From contig CACRXP010000032.1 in the NCBI GenBank assembly GCA_902702965.1, positions 1,921,461 through 1,985,460 on the forward strand: a stretch of DNA of 64,000 nt. The letters run 5' to 3'. Within the stretch, counting starts at the first letter, position 1. Each line of letters opens with the position of its first letter. Below the pieces are notes generated by a model. The model ran no database searches, had not been told where the DNA came from, and worked only from the letters and a program-made list of their open reading frames with translations. Made by a program: the position numbers and the translations under genes. Positions 1 to 12,096 of the stretch are shown one piece after another. The stretch comes from Spirometra erinaceieuropaei. Its lineage: Eukaryota; Platyhelminthes; Cestoda; Diphyllobothriidea; Diphyllobothriidae.

Positions 1-530
1 CCCGCTGATCTCGCCTCCGGACGAGGACATAGTCCAGCAGGTGCCACTGACGCGACCGAGGATGCCTCCAGGTGGCCTTCTCTCGCACCGGCAGACAGAA
101 GAAGGTATTCGTCAGGGTGAGGCGGTGTTCTGCGCAGGTGCTGAGGAGAAGCAGGCCGTTGTCGTTGGAGCCGCGGAGACCGTGGGGACCCAGCACTCCC
201 CTCCAGGCAGTATGGTCTGTGCCGACGCGGGCGTTGAAGTCACCAAGGACAATCAACTTGTCCGCCTTCGACACAGTCGCTAAGAGGGCGTGCAGGTCCT
301 CGTAGAATTTGTCTCTGACGGCGTCGGGGTTGGTCATCGTCGGAGCGTAGGCGCTGATGATGGTGGCGAATTTGCCTCCCCAGAGAGGCAGGCGGAGGCT
401 CATCAGGCGATCGTTGATGCCCTGCGGCAAACAGGGCAGTCGTCCCACGCTGTCGGTCCGGATGGCGAAGGCGACGCCCGCGTCTCGTCGCTCTGCCCTG
501 GGTCGACCACTCCAGAAGAAGCTAAATTGC
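1..530 (-). mobile_element. Non-LTR retrotransposon fragment, endonuclease (EEP) domain, runs off the left edge
   Basis: The minus strand is open without stops from about 528 to 1. It reads as the C-terminal half of an exonuclease/endonuclease/phosphatase domain of the kind annotated as craniofacial development protein 2-like in flatworm LINEs. Visible motifs in order are [39 protein letters not shown] (the catalytic GDFNARVG block), [17 protein letters not shown] and [18 protein letters not shown]. In a complete element this domain nicks target DNA to prime reverse transcription, and the reverse transcriptase would lie beyond position 1. The intact frame and higher GC than its surroundings suggest a young copy. 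Its upstream end abuts the MITE that starts at 549, so it may be truncated there. Confidence 0.85.
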
Positions 531-548
531 TATGCATGCGTGCAATCA

Positions 549-2529
549 CAGGAGGTGGGCTAACTCATAAAATGTCAACCGAAATTCCGGAATGCGTTTT
601 CGTTTCGAAAAGGTTAATTAAGTAGGGCTGTAAAAATAGTCAGCCTGCAACATACTTCTATAATATTTCAGTTACCACAGGAGGCCGGCTTTCGTATGAA
701 TTTCCTTTCGACTGCATGCTAAAACAACATTCTGTTAAAAACGACTACAGTGAGTAACCTATCTCATGAAATGTTTGCTGAAATTCTGAAATGCGTTTTC
801 GATTAGGAAGGATTACTTGGTCGCCGTTGTAATACTGATTATTTTAAGGCATACTCTTATAACATTTTGGACTCGGCAGAATGTCCACTTTTAAATACAC
901 TTCTTTTCAATCTCCTGTAGGAGGCGTGCTCGGGAAAAACTGACTACTTAATTAGCATGCATTTTTCCCATTGATTTTCGATATTCTTTGAAAGTGAAAT
1001 ATATTTTACAGAAATCACGAACAAAAATATGCGTTCTTTTGGTCAATTGATAGAGAATCAAGTCTTATTTATAGTTTATACTTAAGGAAGCAGTATAATC
1101 AGGTTTTAAAAAAGTTTCCAATAATGAGACTTTTGAAGACCGCGATATGTCCATTCACATAGCATCGTACCTGGCCGTTTACCACTGCTCCTCATGAAAT
1201 GTACAACGTGGTCCGCATCCATTGAAAAATTTTATGGACCCTGTATGATATCTCATTAATGACATAGAAAAACATAGGATTTTCATTACGCGGAACGCAT
1301 GCACCTTGTAGAGTGTAATCACTAAGCGCTAATGCAACGAATGATCAGGCTCAAAATTTTGCGGCAATTGGAAAACATTTTTAAAACGTAATTATAGTCC
1401 TTCCTTAAGTATAAAATATAAAGAAGACGTGATTCTCTATTGATTGACTAAAAGAAAGCATATTGTTGTTTGTAATTTCTATAAAGTATATTTGAATTTC
1501 CATGACCATCGAAAATCAATGGGAAAAATACATGCTAATTAAGTAGTCAGTTTTTACCAAGCACGCTTTCTACAGGAGATTGAAAAGAAGTGCATTTAAA
1601 AGCCGATATCCTGCCGAGTCCAAAACGTTATAAGAGTATTCCTTAGGATAATTAGTCTCACAACGGCGACCAAGTAATCCTTCCTAATCGAAAACGCATT
1701 TCAGAATTTCAGCAAACATTTCATGAGATAGGTCACGCACTGAACATAAGTAGCATAAACTTTCTCATTGATATTCGATGCTCCTAAATGTCCATTTTTA
1801 TTACAGGGAAAACATGCATAACATATTTATTTTGCTCCTTCGGTAGCCAATTGAGTCTTCTTCCAATCTTATCCTCGAAAGAAGGGTATAATTCGGTTTT
1901 AAAAAAGTTTCTTATTGTGAGACTTTTAATACTGGGAAATAGTCGTTCATAAGACGTCATGTTTCTGCATTTACCAATGTGGCTTGTGAAGTGAACAATA
2001 TGGATAAAATACAATGCTAAATTATATGACACCTATATGATCTTCTCTTATTGCTGTACAGAAATGTGTGGTTTTTCGTACACGGAAAATATAGGACTTG
2101 TAGTTTTGAAACCCTGGATGCGAGTATAACGGTGGAACGGGTTCAAAATGATTCGGGAATTGGAAATGTTTTTGAGAATCGAATATTACCCTCCCTTCGC
2201 GTGTAACAGTGGAAGAAGACTTAATTGTCCACTGAATGAGCTAAAGAATGAACATGTTTATTGATGTTTTCCATGAAATATAATTGGACGTTTATGGTTA
2301 TCGGCAATCAACGAGAAAAATGCATGCTACATAAGTAGTCATTTCTTACAGAGTGCAGTTTTTGCATGCTGCCGGAAGGACGTTAGTTCGAAAGCCGGCA
2401 TCTTGAGGTAACATAATTTTTTTTAGAATTATGCTGCATTCTGATGACAACAGTTCTTAAATAATCTTTTCGAAACAAAAACATATTTCGGAATTTTAGT
2501 TGACGTTTCATGAGTTAGCCCACCTACTC
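549..2529 (+). mobile_element. MITE copy A, split by a nested element
   Basis: The left terminus reads CAGGAGGTGGGCTAACTCAT and the right terminus is its inverse ending GCCCACCTACTC, followed by TA. The arms are long and imperfectly inverted, and no transposase frame is seen. Removing the insert at 748-1742 restores the usual family order, with GACTA joined to AGTAGCAT, and an element of about 980 bp. The TA target and CAGT-like ends fit a Tc1/mariner-derived MITE; this is inference from structure. Confidence 0.85.
748..1742. mobile_element. MITE copy B, second subfamily, nested inside copy A
   Basis: The terminal inverted repeats read CAGTGAGTAACCTATCTCAT on the left and the inverse of CAGTGCGTGACCTATCTCAT on the right. 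Each arm can be followed inward for about 250 bp with few differences. TA precedes the left end and AA follows the right end, which fits a TA duplication with one mutation. The element has no credible reading frame. It is related to copy A's family but differs consistently, for example GATTAGGAAGGATTACTTGG in place of GTTTCGAAAAGATTAATTA. Confidence 0.85.
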
Positions 2530-4424
2530 TAGTTAATTTCGATAGCGGGTGGGGTAAGGGTTGAGATTGAATTCATTAGGAGGGAGTTTGCAGCCCTGTC
2601 AAACCTCAATGGCCACTAAAGATTTGTCCCGTTGCCCGTGACAAAAGCCATCTACCCGCATTTAACGTTTCGCACCTTTTGCGTAAACGTTCAGGATATT
2701 TGGAGTCAAACAAGATTTCTTCGAGCCCTCCACGATCCCTAGTGTTAAAGAACTTGTTCATGTCGACGGCGGTGTGGGGACTGGTCCTTATTTCATCAAC
2801 AACACAACCCTTTTTCACACTACTAGTATTTACGCCTGATTGTATAAATTAAATAACTGTCGACGAAAACATGCAGCATATGATAGTTGGCATTTTGTTT
2901 TATGAATACCGCCTATAAAAAAGGTGCCACTGATTAGATAAACATATTACGCGCCATGAGACGCAAATGTCGTTTATTAAATTGTCAGCAATCTTTAGTT
3001 AAATCATTATGGTTGTAAAGGATTAAAGTGTGAGATACGGTAGGAAGTATGCATGTGCTTTTATTCTCCAGATTTCCTTACTAAAGAATGCGTGCTCAAT
3101 CACTCAACAAATCCGTAAATCATAGTTTCCAAAATAGTATAAAACTTATTCAGTATCGATAAAACCTCATTGATTTAATTATACATAACGAATGTTTACT
3201 AACCTGCAGAAAAGCTTAGCTCTCATTAGATCGATCAATAAAACACATCCTTCAAAACATTTTATTGTCAACCTAGTTACGCTAGTAATAAACGTGCCCA
3301 ATTAAGTGGAATAAAAGTTTCACTTCGAAGTCATCATAAAACCGTCAGGGGTCCGATGAATTACTAATATATCTCTAGTCAGTATCGTTTTCATGAACAT
3401 GTCGTCAACTTAAATTAAATTACGCAAAATTCGTTCAGTAAGGCTTGTTTCAATGACTTTACAGTCAACATATTGGATTCATAGCCGAGCATATCAGCAG
3501 ACAGTGAAACATTGTTTTTCGTTTTCACTAAACTGTGCGTTGAAAAACGAATGTTAATCTAGCAAAATTGATCTTTTTCCTTAGTAGTCTTCATCACCAA
3601 ATTTCACAACTTAGGAATCGTTCTGAGCTTTAATCTAAGAGTGCTAAAATTCAGCGGAATCAACGAAATTCCATTTGGCGCTCGAGAGCAACTTTCGTTC
3701 ACATGATTGAGGGATGCTAAAATGACCTTATGTGAACTGCTGAATGCAAAATAAATGCGAGGCTGCGTTTTGTACCGTAAGACATATCTGTACCAAATAA
3801 GACAAATAAACGCGGCAAATGCTATGTTCGGTTGTACGGAAACCACGTCCAGAATGAAAACGCCGTTTTTAGCTGAAAACTTCGAACTCATTGCAAAAAG
3901 CAACAAAGCACTTTGATGGCCGCTTCGCCAAGAAGTGTATGCAGGCAAAGCAACCACAATGTCTGTGTAAAAAATCCTCATCGCATCAGTCCTGAAAGAG
4001 TCAGTTTGTTTCATGTGCCTGCTTTTAAACGGCATTGTATGCCCGAAATAGCAAGGCGTTGTTAATCCAATTTTTTTCAAAATCCTCACTTTTGCTACCG
4101 AGTGGACCATGCGCATTGTGGACTGCAGCAATTAAATTTATACTCATTAAAAGAGGTTAACTGTCGGATTTAGAGCAAAATGTCTAATCACCCTCATTAT
4201 CTCAACGTGAAAAGTGTCCAGGCCTATTTTTTAGGCGAAGGCAATAGGAGCAGTAGTTGCCGTATCATATGCAGTTAAACCCCATGCTTGGATACTTACT
4301 CGATGTTGGTAAACAGCTGCAGTTAGGCAACGTCGCTATAAACCTTCTCAGTGATTGGCGTAAAGTCTAATATTAATATTTTCTCGTGTGCCGATCATGC
4401 TAGTCGGAAATTTTCGTAATAGAC
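2530..4424. other. No recognisable gene
   Basis: This is AT-rich DNA between MITE A and the first FAM exon. Short frames occur, such as 70 codons on the minus strand at 2606-2818, but none has a recognisable motif, splice context or paralogue in the window. The one long frame is listed separately. Confidence 0.5.
3604..4131 (-). CDS. Unrecognised 175-codon open frame
   Basis: This is a single uninterrupted frame from ATG to stop, unusually long for this AT-rich window. The middle contains a hydrophobic run (AFAAFICLIWYRYVLRY) that could be one membrane segment, and the ends are basic. I recognise no domain, no paralogue elsewhere in the window and no clear promoter or polyadenylation signal. 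It lies about 300 bp upstream of the first FAM signal-peptide exon, on the opposite strand. A chance frame or decayed transposon sequence is at least as likely as a gene. Confidence 0.15.
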   Translation of the reverse strand: MLQSTMRMVHSVAKVRILKKIGLTTPCYFGHTMPFKSRHMKQTDSFRTDAMRIFYTDIVVALPAYTSWRSGHQSALLLFAMSSKFSAKNGVFILDVVSVQPNIAFAAFICLIWYRYVLRYKTQPRIYFAFSSSHKVILASLNHVNESCSRAPNGISLIPLNFSTLRLKLRTIPKL

Positions 4425-7059
4425 ATGGTCCCGCCAAAACGCACATCGCTTACTATCTTTTGGAAGAATTTGCTGATACTGTTAGCTAGCGCGCAGATGA
4501 ACAACGCGTGCAGGCAAGTAACACGTACGTACCTTAATAACTTGAAGATAATCTTTTTGTCAGTAGTGCAGGACTTGTTCGTGCGGCATTACCTCGTAAA
4601 TCGCGCATTTGTTCCATGCTGTGGTTTATGTCCATGACTGCGAGCTAACGTAGTACAAACCCATGGTGCAAACAACCTAGCCGTACTCAGTCATCATCTC
4701 TGATGCTTTAAATACGACTAAAGTGTTTTTAAAATACAGCATCTGGCCTTAGCTCATAAAGTCTTAACTGGCGTTTTGTAAGTGTGCTCGATTGACAAGT
4801 ATTAATTAGGTTGTTTTGATATGCTGATAACCGTTCAACATAATCCCAGGATGTCTCAGCCGCGCCGTGATTTAATTGTTTGACTGAGCTTGATTTCTCT
4901 GCCTGCAAAAATTACACAAGGCGAGGACGATGATTAAGCAATGTGATTTTTTCGTTGAGTTCCGGTACTTCTACAAAATCGAACACATTTCAAAGAGCGC
5001 GGCAACAAAATACGCCCTCTTGTATTAATTCGGTAGATAAATACGTGAAAAATATATACCTTTGTTTTCAAAATTAATTTTCATTCCCAAACAGTTTTTT
5101 CCGACAAACAGTTGTACCTGTGTTGAAGATGTCTATTTGCATGTCTTAAGTACGGGGGTCGGCTTTGAGTCCATCTGCAAAATTCTGCTCGAACCATTAT
5201 CCAACTATACTGAGACGATCCCATTAAGAGGCATCTGCATACGTGGTCTGAAATTCAGTTTAATTTGTTATTTGATCAAAAACCACGACGCACTAGTCCG
5301 TTCATGTATTCTCGTCTGTGAAGGCAGTACTTGAGTTAACTGGTTATGATCAGCTAAAAACAAAACGTTTGCGATTAACTGTTCATATTTCTTGGAAGAT
5401 GAAGTGCACACACACAGTAGCTGTGCCATCGCATAAAATGTTAGCCAAAAGTCAAAAATATGTTTTCGATCAGAAAGAATTACTAAGGTGGTGTTGTCAA
5501 ACTAGTTGTCATGCAGCACTGTCGCAAAACCTTTGGTCATTCCAGGATGCCAGCTCCTACATGGTTCCTTACATAACTGCAGTCTGCATTAGTTTTCGAT
5601 GCTCTCATAAATTTATATGTTTCCTGTAGAAAACTCGCATAACATTATTTTTTTTGTGCTTATTTGCAGCAGGCTACATCTCCTTTTGGTTTAATAGGAT
5701 TTTTGAAAAGCATAAAATTCTTGTCCGTAAGGCATTACGCTCTTCAATTTGTTAATGATGCTTGCAAGGTAAAAAGCATAGATAACACCCACCATGGAAT
5801 TTTATGAGCTTTATATTATAGCGTTATTTTGCAAAAAATATGCTCGGAATGAAAAAGTCACCAAAACGAAGTGTAAAGAAGCCACAATACATAGTTGGTC
5901 ATTTGGTGCAGGGTGCAACCAAAAGAAGCGCATTCGAACGCCGACATCTTGGCATAGTTAGAATGCATTTGGAAAACTTTGCATGACGATTAATAGGACA
6001 ACCCTAATTGAGTAGTCGTTTCTAGCTGAAAACACATTTAATAGCTTCGCCTGCCATTTAGTGGGATAACACACCTGCTTATGTCAAAGGTTTGTTCACG
6101 TTTCTAGATAACGCTGACACAAGAATCCGAAAATTTTGATATAAACACACTTCTCCCAAGCGTTAATTCAACATATATTAGCTAAACGCAGGCAGATACA
6201 AACCAAGCTAAATCAAAGTCGATAGAAATCTCAAACCAAAACAGCATATGCAGACTTGATTTAAAGGCCTATATGATTCATTTGAACAATTGTCCGGGCG
6301 TAGCATGCATGCGATTTACTAGAATCATTAAATCGTATGATTTTTATCTATTAACAATCACAAACTAACCTTTCAAACGAGTACTGCGTTTAGGAAAAAG
6401 CGCCTGCCCGAAGAATCAAGGTATTGATGACATTGCCGAATATCTCATTAATCGCGTCTTGCTTTTTGCTGTGAAAGACGAAACCGTGGACTTCCAGACG
6501 TGTTCTTACAATGTCACACTGCAAAACAAAGTCTGGGTTGAAAGGTGTTTTCTCATGTCAAATACACTGTTTAAAAGATATACGGAATATTTGTGTGAAG
6601 CTGTCTGCGACAATGTCTCTGTTAGCTTTAGCAAGGTACGCGTTTTCCATTGTAGTTTATGTTTATAAAATGAGAGGTCACAGACGCATTTATTCTAAGA
6701 AACTGCCGATATTTATGGCTGACAATGAAATAATGAAAATTTTTATATAATTTTAGGTAACTAATAAAGTATTTGAAACATACCATGTCCCGATTGATGT
6801 TACGGTCAGAGTGTCCGACTGGAACTCGGACAAATTTGGTTCAAATATAGCTGGGATTTCGAGAATAAATTTTCCGATGTTATTACCTCGAATCTACGTC
6901 GTGCCACAGTCCTGCATATTTTACAACCTAGGAAATGTTCCGACGATAATTAGAAGCACAGTGAAGATAGTTCTGGATCCACTCCACGGCCAGTCACTGA
7001 AATGTGAAATTGGTCGTCACACGACGGAATTCAATGCAAAAGAATATTTTAAAAGCTAA
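4425..7059 (+). CDS. FAM g1: secreted cysteine-rich protein, three exons, apparently intact
   Basis: Proposed exons are 4425-4524, 6394-6635 and 6757-7059, giving 214 residues. Exon 1 encodes a signal peptide with a basic start (MVPPKRTS), hydrophobic core NLLILLASAQ, and MNNAC at the likely mature end. It ends with one leftover base before GTACGT. Exon 2 follows a TTTAG acceptor, carries five conserved cysteines (SACP, TCSY, RCFL, YLCE, VCDN) and a glycosylation sequon NVT, and ends AAG/GTACGC. A 121-bp intron leads to exon 3 (acceptor TTTTAG, phase 0) with the family block FGSNIAGISRINFP and cysteines QSC and KCE. Exon 2 is three codons shorter than in the other copies, after NQG. Intron 1 (1,869 bp) holds a degraded MITE. 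The function is unknown; secretion is inferred. Exons 2 and 3 are secure by homology, and exon 1 is slightly less so. Confidence 0.75.
5415..6079. mobile_element. Degraded MITE copy C, inside intron 1 of FAM g1
   Basis: The left end CAGTAGCTGTGCCATCGCAT is followed by the family blocks AAAATGTTAGCCAAAA and TATGTTTTCGATCAGAAAG. The inverted right arm is recognisable at about 5935-6079 (CATTCGAACGCCGACATC, then ACAACCCTAATTGAGTAG) and ends before TA. At about 665 bp it is shorter and more mutated than other copies, so it is probably one of the oldest here. Confidence 0.6.
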
Positions 7060-7500
7060 TAATTTTGAAATGCCTGCTATGAAACAATACCATACAGCAG
7101 AATCCAATGTACAATGTGACATGTGTTTTCACAATTTTTAAATGTCCGCATACACTTCAAATGTTGTCCGATTGAATGACTGTGTAATACAACAGAACAT
7201 ACACTCATGTTGCACTCGGACACGTTATAGTTCGACCGTAACAGATAATGATGTCCACCGCGTGTCTGATAGCATAGTGGGCTCAGGGACAGTGGTTTAC
7301 GCGTGGATTAGTTTAAAATGGTACTAGACGTGAACAGCATCTACTGCAGTCCCTTAAACTGCACCTACTTGGGTTCGATTTCAAAAACGAGTTAGGAATG
7401 CTGAAGACCGTCTGTACATGCCATGCAATCCTGCATCGCGTACGAGTGTCCCGGTTTCACAGAAAAATAGGACTTACATTTCCACTGAATGGAGGTGCCT
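7060..7500. other. 3' flank of FAM g1, no further gene seen
   Basis: There is no canonical AATAAA close to the stop. The short frame at 7142-7327 has no motif. At about 7265-7380 there is a possible degenerate tRNA-like (SINE) head with CTTGGGTTCGATTT resembling a B box, too weak to call. Confidence 0.4.
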
Positions 7501-8533
7501 TCAGATTGAAAAAGTTGAGAGATCCGGGTTTATTTAACTGCTGACGTTTCAAAGAGCTGGGTCGGCTCTTCATTGTCAAAGCGTAAACTGCACTTAATCG
7601 ATCTGAAATTTAATTTTAAGTGGCATGTTGTGTTGGTCGGCCTTATGCTGATCGATTTTTCTCTCCTCTCGCTGCCTCAGCCTCTTGGTAGATGGTGGAC
7701 GGGCGTTTTGCCTGTGTGATTTGTGAGTCACAACTCCGTCGAGGGGAACGGAGTGAACCTCTGTCGGGTGGTCGGTCTGGCGGTTATTTTTCTTCCTCAC
7801 CGAGTAAACTCAGCGTCAGGCTATCTACATAGGGCCTTCCTAATTTCGGTGTGGTTGTTTGGTCTTGAGCTCCACGATTGTGATGACGAAGGACTTTGTA
7901 AGCTGCAGGAAGGTCCAGATGCCTGTTGATGGAGTGGGCATTGGAGAACCACGCCTCGAGAGTTAGCTGTTCTGCTTTTGTGTTGCCTCGGCCTAAGATG
8001 GTAGCCCTCTGGAGGTCAAAAGTATGCCCTGTTTCTCCAACGTGTGTCGCTAGTGGGGAGTTAGGTTCTAACCTCCGAGTGGCCGATTTGTGCTCTTGTA
8101 GGCGAGTTTACAATTTCCGCCCGGTTTTGCCCACATAGTTGTAGTCGACCTCATTGCAATTTATTTTGTAGATGACTGCTGAGGTTTCAGCGGGTGGCAA
8201 TGTATCCTTGGGTTGCATCAGGCGACGTCGAATTGTTGCTGGGGGTCGATGGGCTAAGCCTACTCTGGTGGGTTGCAACAGTCGCGAGACCGCTTCAGAG
8301 ACCCCTTTGACGTAGGGAATGGCCCTCCAGACTTCGGGTTCCTGCTCATTTGGCCGTCGTCTGGGCGCCCAACGTCTGCCTCTCTCGATGAAATGTCTGG
8401 GATAACCATTGGCTGCAAATACGTTCACCAGGTACAATCGTTCGGCCCTTTTATCTTCTGGCGTGCTGCTGGAGGTGCTTTCGATGTTAAATTCAAAAGG
8501 ATCCAAATCTCCAACCTGAGTTGACCGAGTCAT
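7500..8533 (-). mobile_element. Penelope-like element fragment (PLE-1): end of RT region plus GIY-YIG endonuclease, one stop
   Basis: Reading on the minus strand from 8533, the frame contains AERLYLVNVFAANGYPRHFI (the tail after the RT domain), then a linker with VSEAVSRLL and RVGLAHRP. The GIY-YIG endonuclease follows: AVIYKINCNEVDYNYVGKTG, a TAA at 8108-8110, then TRLQEHKSATRRLEPNSPLA, GETGHTFD, LEAWFSNAHSINRH and LPAAYKVLRHHN. Apart from that stop the frame stays open to TAA at 7784-7786. Sequence to about 7500 (AGAGCCGACCCAGCTCTTTG) looks like the element's 3' end. The core RT motifs are absent, so it is a 5'-truncated dead copy. Confidence 0.85.
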
Positions 8534-8849
8534 CCCATCAGTTGATGGCCTTCTTAGCCCACAATGATGGTTCGAAATCGCGTAAGACTATTTATAACGG
8601 GAAAAACGAGCTATGCTTTGTGGAAACGACGCACCCAGAGCCCACTTCACTCACTCTTTCCTCACACAAGCATCAGTCTTCTGTCCAAATAGGTGGCACA
8701 ACGTGGACCTTTGCGTAAACCTGAGTGTGCACCCCGAATAACGCGTTGGCTTATGTTGTCCCAGCTCATCTCCTGCACTGGTCGTTGCATGGGAACTTTA
8801 TACTCCAGTGTGTACGAATGTAATATGTGGTTGTTATTTTTCATTTAGA

Positions 8850-10600
8850 CGTCGGAGATTAACCATACACAGCTGTTGTTTAATATCATATTATGGGCGT
8901 AAAATCAAATGTCTCATTTGCATTAAGATTTGAACTATATTAAATTATCGGTTATTGTCCTATCCAAGATGCAGGTCAGAAAACCGCACCATGCCCACGA
9001 AATATCTAATCGACTCCGTTGTCAGTCCTGATTTTAATCACCATAGTAAACAGTTAAGTCAGAAATAGGTTGCACTTTCGTGAAGGGCAGCCGGAAACCT
9101 CTTTGTGACTGGGCGAACCCAACATATGAACATGCGGACAAGTGTGAAATGAAATCAACTTCTCTATATTTCCAATGGTGACACGTTTAAAAGTACTTCC
9201 TGTCAACAACAACTATGCTTTAAGGATCTCGTACTAGAGAGAACGTGGATGTCTGGGCCCCAAATACATTTCGCTCAAAGTGCGGCTTGTGCGTTATTAA
9301 TATTCGCTTAAATGCGCAACCATGGAACCCCACTATTATTTATGCACATTTGTTTCGAAATGCCCTACATTTCAGTCTGCGTTTTCCCATCGTCTCCGAA
9401 ATTCCCGCTAGGCGAGAATGTCAATACAATTTCTGATCTTTGAAAATGAGACACTAAATGTGATGTATGTTTTATTTACAGCGAGTTTGGTAAATCAAAC
9501 AATAGACAGTTAAATTGGCACAGAGAATGCGATCTTGCTTCTGAAACGCTCTTTCGATAAAATCATGTTGTGTAATCGGATGCGAACATAAACTGTTGGA
9601 TATGCTGTTACGATTTTTGCAACAGGTGACAGTCAACATCGTTACAAATCCAGCATTCGTTTTTTTGATTTATCAGCCTCTTACGTAATATAGCGCAAAA
9701 CATGCAGGTATATGTGATCTGCCTGATTAGAACTGCATCTTGTTCGCAGAAGAGAAAATAAAAATTAATAAATGAACGCCAAGTTGCTTCCCAACTCGAA
9801 AACAAAGTATTAAACATATAACACTTAAACAAACGCGACATGAATTCGTCATATAACGGACAATTACATAAATATGGTCGCGCGGACACGGGCTGTAATT
9901 AAACGTAAAGGCGCGGTGGTGCACAACGTTGAGTCAGGAAACTTGTAAAAGGTCAAATACTAGAAAAACCGGATAATAAACGAAATTTTACTCAGCATGC
10001 TACAACATGCTAGCATAAACTAATATCCAATGTTTTGAACGATTAAAATAAACGCTACAATTGCATCCGCAATGTGTCATCAGTAAATCATAAGGAAATG
10101 GCGCCGTTCACCAAACGGACTATATGTGTTGCCTTGTTTAATTTCCGAGGAAATAAATGCGAGAACTTGGAGTAAATCTTTCGTAACGGGCCTTTTCAGG
10201 CACGCTCCGAATTTCGATATGAATATTTGAGCTGAAATCCATCAGCCATTGCGGAAAAACCGCGTAATACTCACAAACCGCCAATAAGCAGCCAGTAGTA
10301 TATAATTGTTCAATTATTTGCCGTACTGACAACACAGGTATCAGCTAAAAGCCCAGACACGCGTGTTTCACCGATCTTATGCCGCTGTCTGACGCAGCTG
10401 CGAGGGGTTCGGCTCGTCAGTGTTTATGAAACTGATAACAGTTAAATATTCACCTGCTGAATTTTAATGGCCCAACTTTCATTCAAACGGATTACCTACA
10501 CGCATATTAGAGGCTGACCCCTCACGATTACGCTGCTATACAATCGCAGGAGGAACCTATACTACATGTGGATGCTCAATGGTCCGCAATGAAGAGAGGA
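8850..10600. other. No recognisable gene
   Basis: This is AT-rich sequence with short overlapping frames on both strands (for example 9608-9924 and 10138-10335, minus). None has a recognisable motif or a repeat partner in the window. Confidence 0.45.
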
Positions 10601-10609
10601 ATGTATATA

Positions 10610-11150
10610 GGTCATGTGAAATCTTGCCCAAAACTCTGGAGGGTTTGTTCAATTCGGATTCAATTCTTTTGACCGCCTGCAAAGCTGTGTTGTGTAAAAA
10701 CGAACTAATTCTGGAGCATAATTTTTCCCATTAATTTTCAATTCCGCTCTTGTATCTAAACATATATTATGAAAACACAGGTAAAGATTCTTTCTCTTGT
10801 GCTCATTAAACAGCCTATTACCTATTCTTTAAAGCTACGATCGGCAAAAGAGTTATCTTTTAGTGTAAAAGGGCGTTTTTTGATTTGCAAATAACGTAAA
10901 ACCCGAATTTCGTCTATATTTGCACTCAAGGCCATCGAACTACGTGTTCTATATTTCCCGTCTGAGGAGAACCATGTATTTCTTTACATTATTAGGAGAA
11001 CATTGTATATGACGCACGCAGGTTTGCAGTAGATGTGCATCACGTTGTGTGCTTAATTCATACGATACTTTATGAATGAAGCGTCCGGTCTTAAAAAAAA
11101 CCCATTACTAGAACCTTTTATAAGGTCACAAAATGCCCTTCTCAGATACA
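10610..11150. mobile_element. Strongly degraded MITE copy D
   Basis: Family blocks are recognisable in order: ATTTTTCCCATTAATTTTCA at about 10722, then a counterpart of the central loop around 10950-11100 (GGAGAACCATGTATTTC, then TGAATGAAGCGTCCGGTC). Terminal repeats could not be placed, so the limits are approximate. Confidence 0.4.
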
Positions 11151-11242
11151 AAGTACGAAAAAATATTTTTGCGTATGCATACATAACACATAATTAAATA
11201 GATAAGGATATTAGAACTGAGTAAGTAATTGACGGTAAGCTA

Positions 11243-12096
11243 CAGTAGGTGGGCTAACTCATGTAATGTCAACCGAAATTCCAAAGTGCGTTTTCGTCTT
11301 GAAAAGATTAATTTGGTAGGGTTTTAAAACTGGCCAGTTCGGAACATAATTCTATAATATCTCATTTACCCCAGGACTCCGGCTTTTGAATGAACTTTCT
11401 TTCAGCTGCAGGCAAAAACACACTCTGCGAAAATGACTACTTATGTAGCATCTATTTTCCCATTGGATTTTGATGATTAGGTTTTAAAAAAGTATCTACT
11501 TGTGAAATTTTCTGATACCGTGTAATGGCCGTTCATAAATCGTGGCTTGTAAAGCTAACAATATAGATCAAATCCATTGGGTAATTTTATGAATTCTACA
11601 TGGTGCCCCTTTATTACTGTAGAGAGATGTGCGATTTTCCGTATGCGGAGAAACTACGGCTTGTAGCTTGGAAACCCAGAATCCAAGTGTAACGGTACAG
11701 CGGGTTCAAAATTATTCGGGAATGGAAAAGGTTTTTAAAACCGAATTATGTCCACTCTTCGATTATAAAATTAGAAAACGACGTACCTTTCTACCAAATT
11801 AGCAGAAAAATGAATATTTTTATGCACTTTTCCATGAAATATAATTACATTATTTTGGGGAATCAAAAACCAATGAGAAAAATTATTGTTAAATAAGAAG
11901 TCACTCTTTACAGAATGTAGTTTTTGCATGCTGCCGGAAGGAAGTTTATTCGAAAACCGGCATCCTGAGGTAACTGAAATATTATAGAATTATGTTACAG
12001 ACTGACTAATTTTACAACCCTACTTAATTAATCTTTTTGAAACGAAGACGAATTTCGGAATTTCAGTTGACATTTCATGAGTTGGCCTACCTACTG
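11243..12096 (+). mobile_element. MITE copy E, full length
   Basis: TA flanks both ends. The left terminus is CAGTAGGTGGGCTAACTCAT and the right is its inverse (GAGTTGGCCTACCTACTG). The length is 854 bp. The loop orientation (AAATCGTGGCTTGTAAAGC) defines the plus direction used for this family. It carries no coding capacity. Confidence 0.9.

Noticed and set aside
1784..2032. 82-codon minus frame
   Set aside because: It lies wholly inside MITE A, whose copies share no conserved frame.
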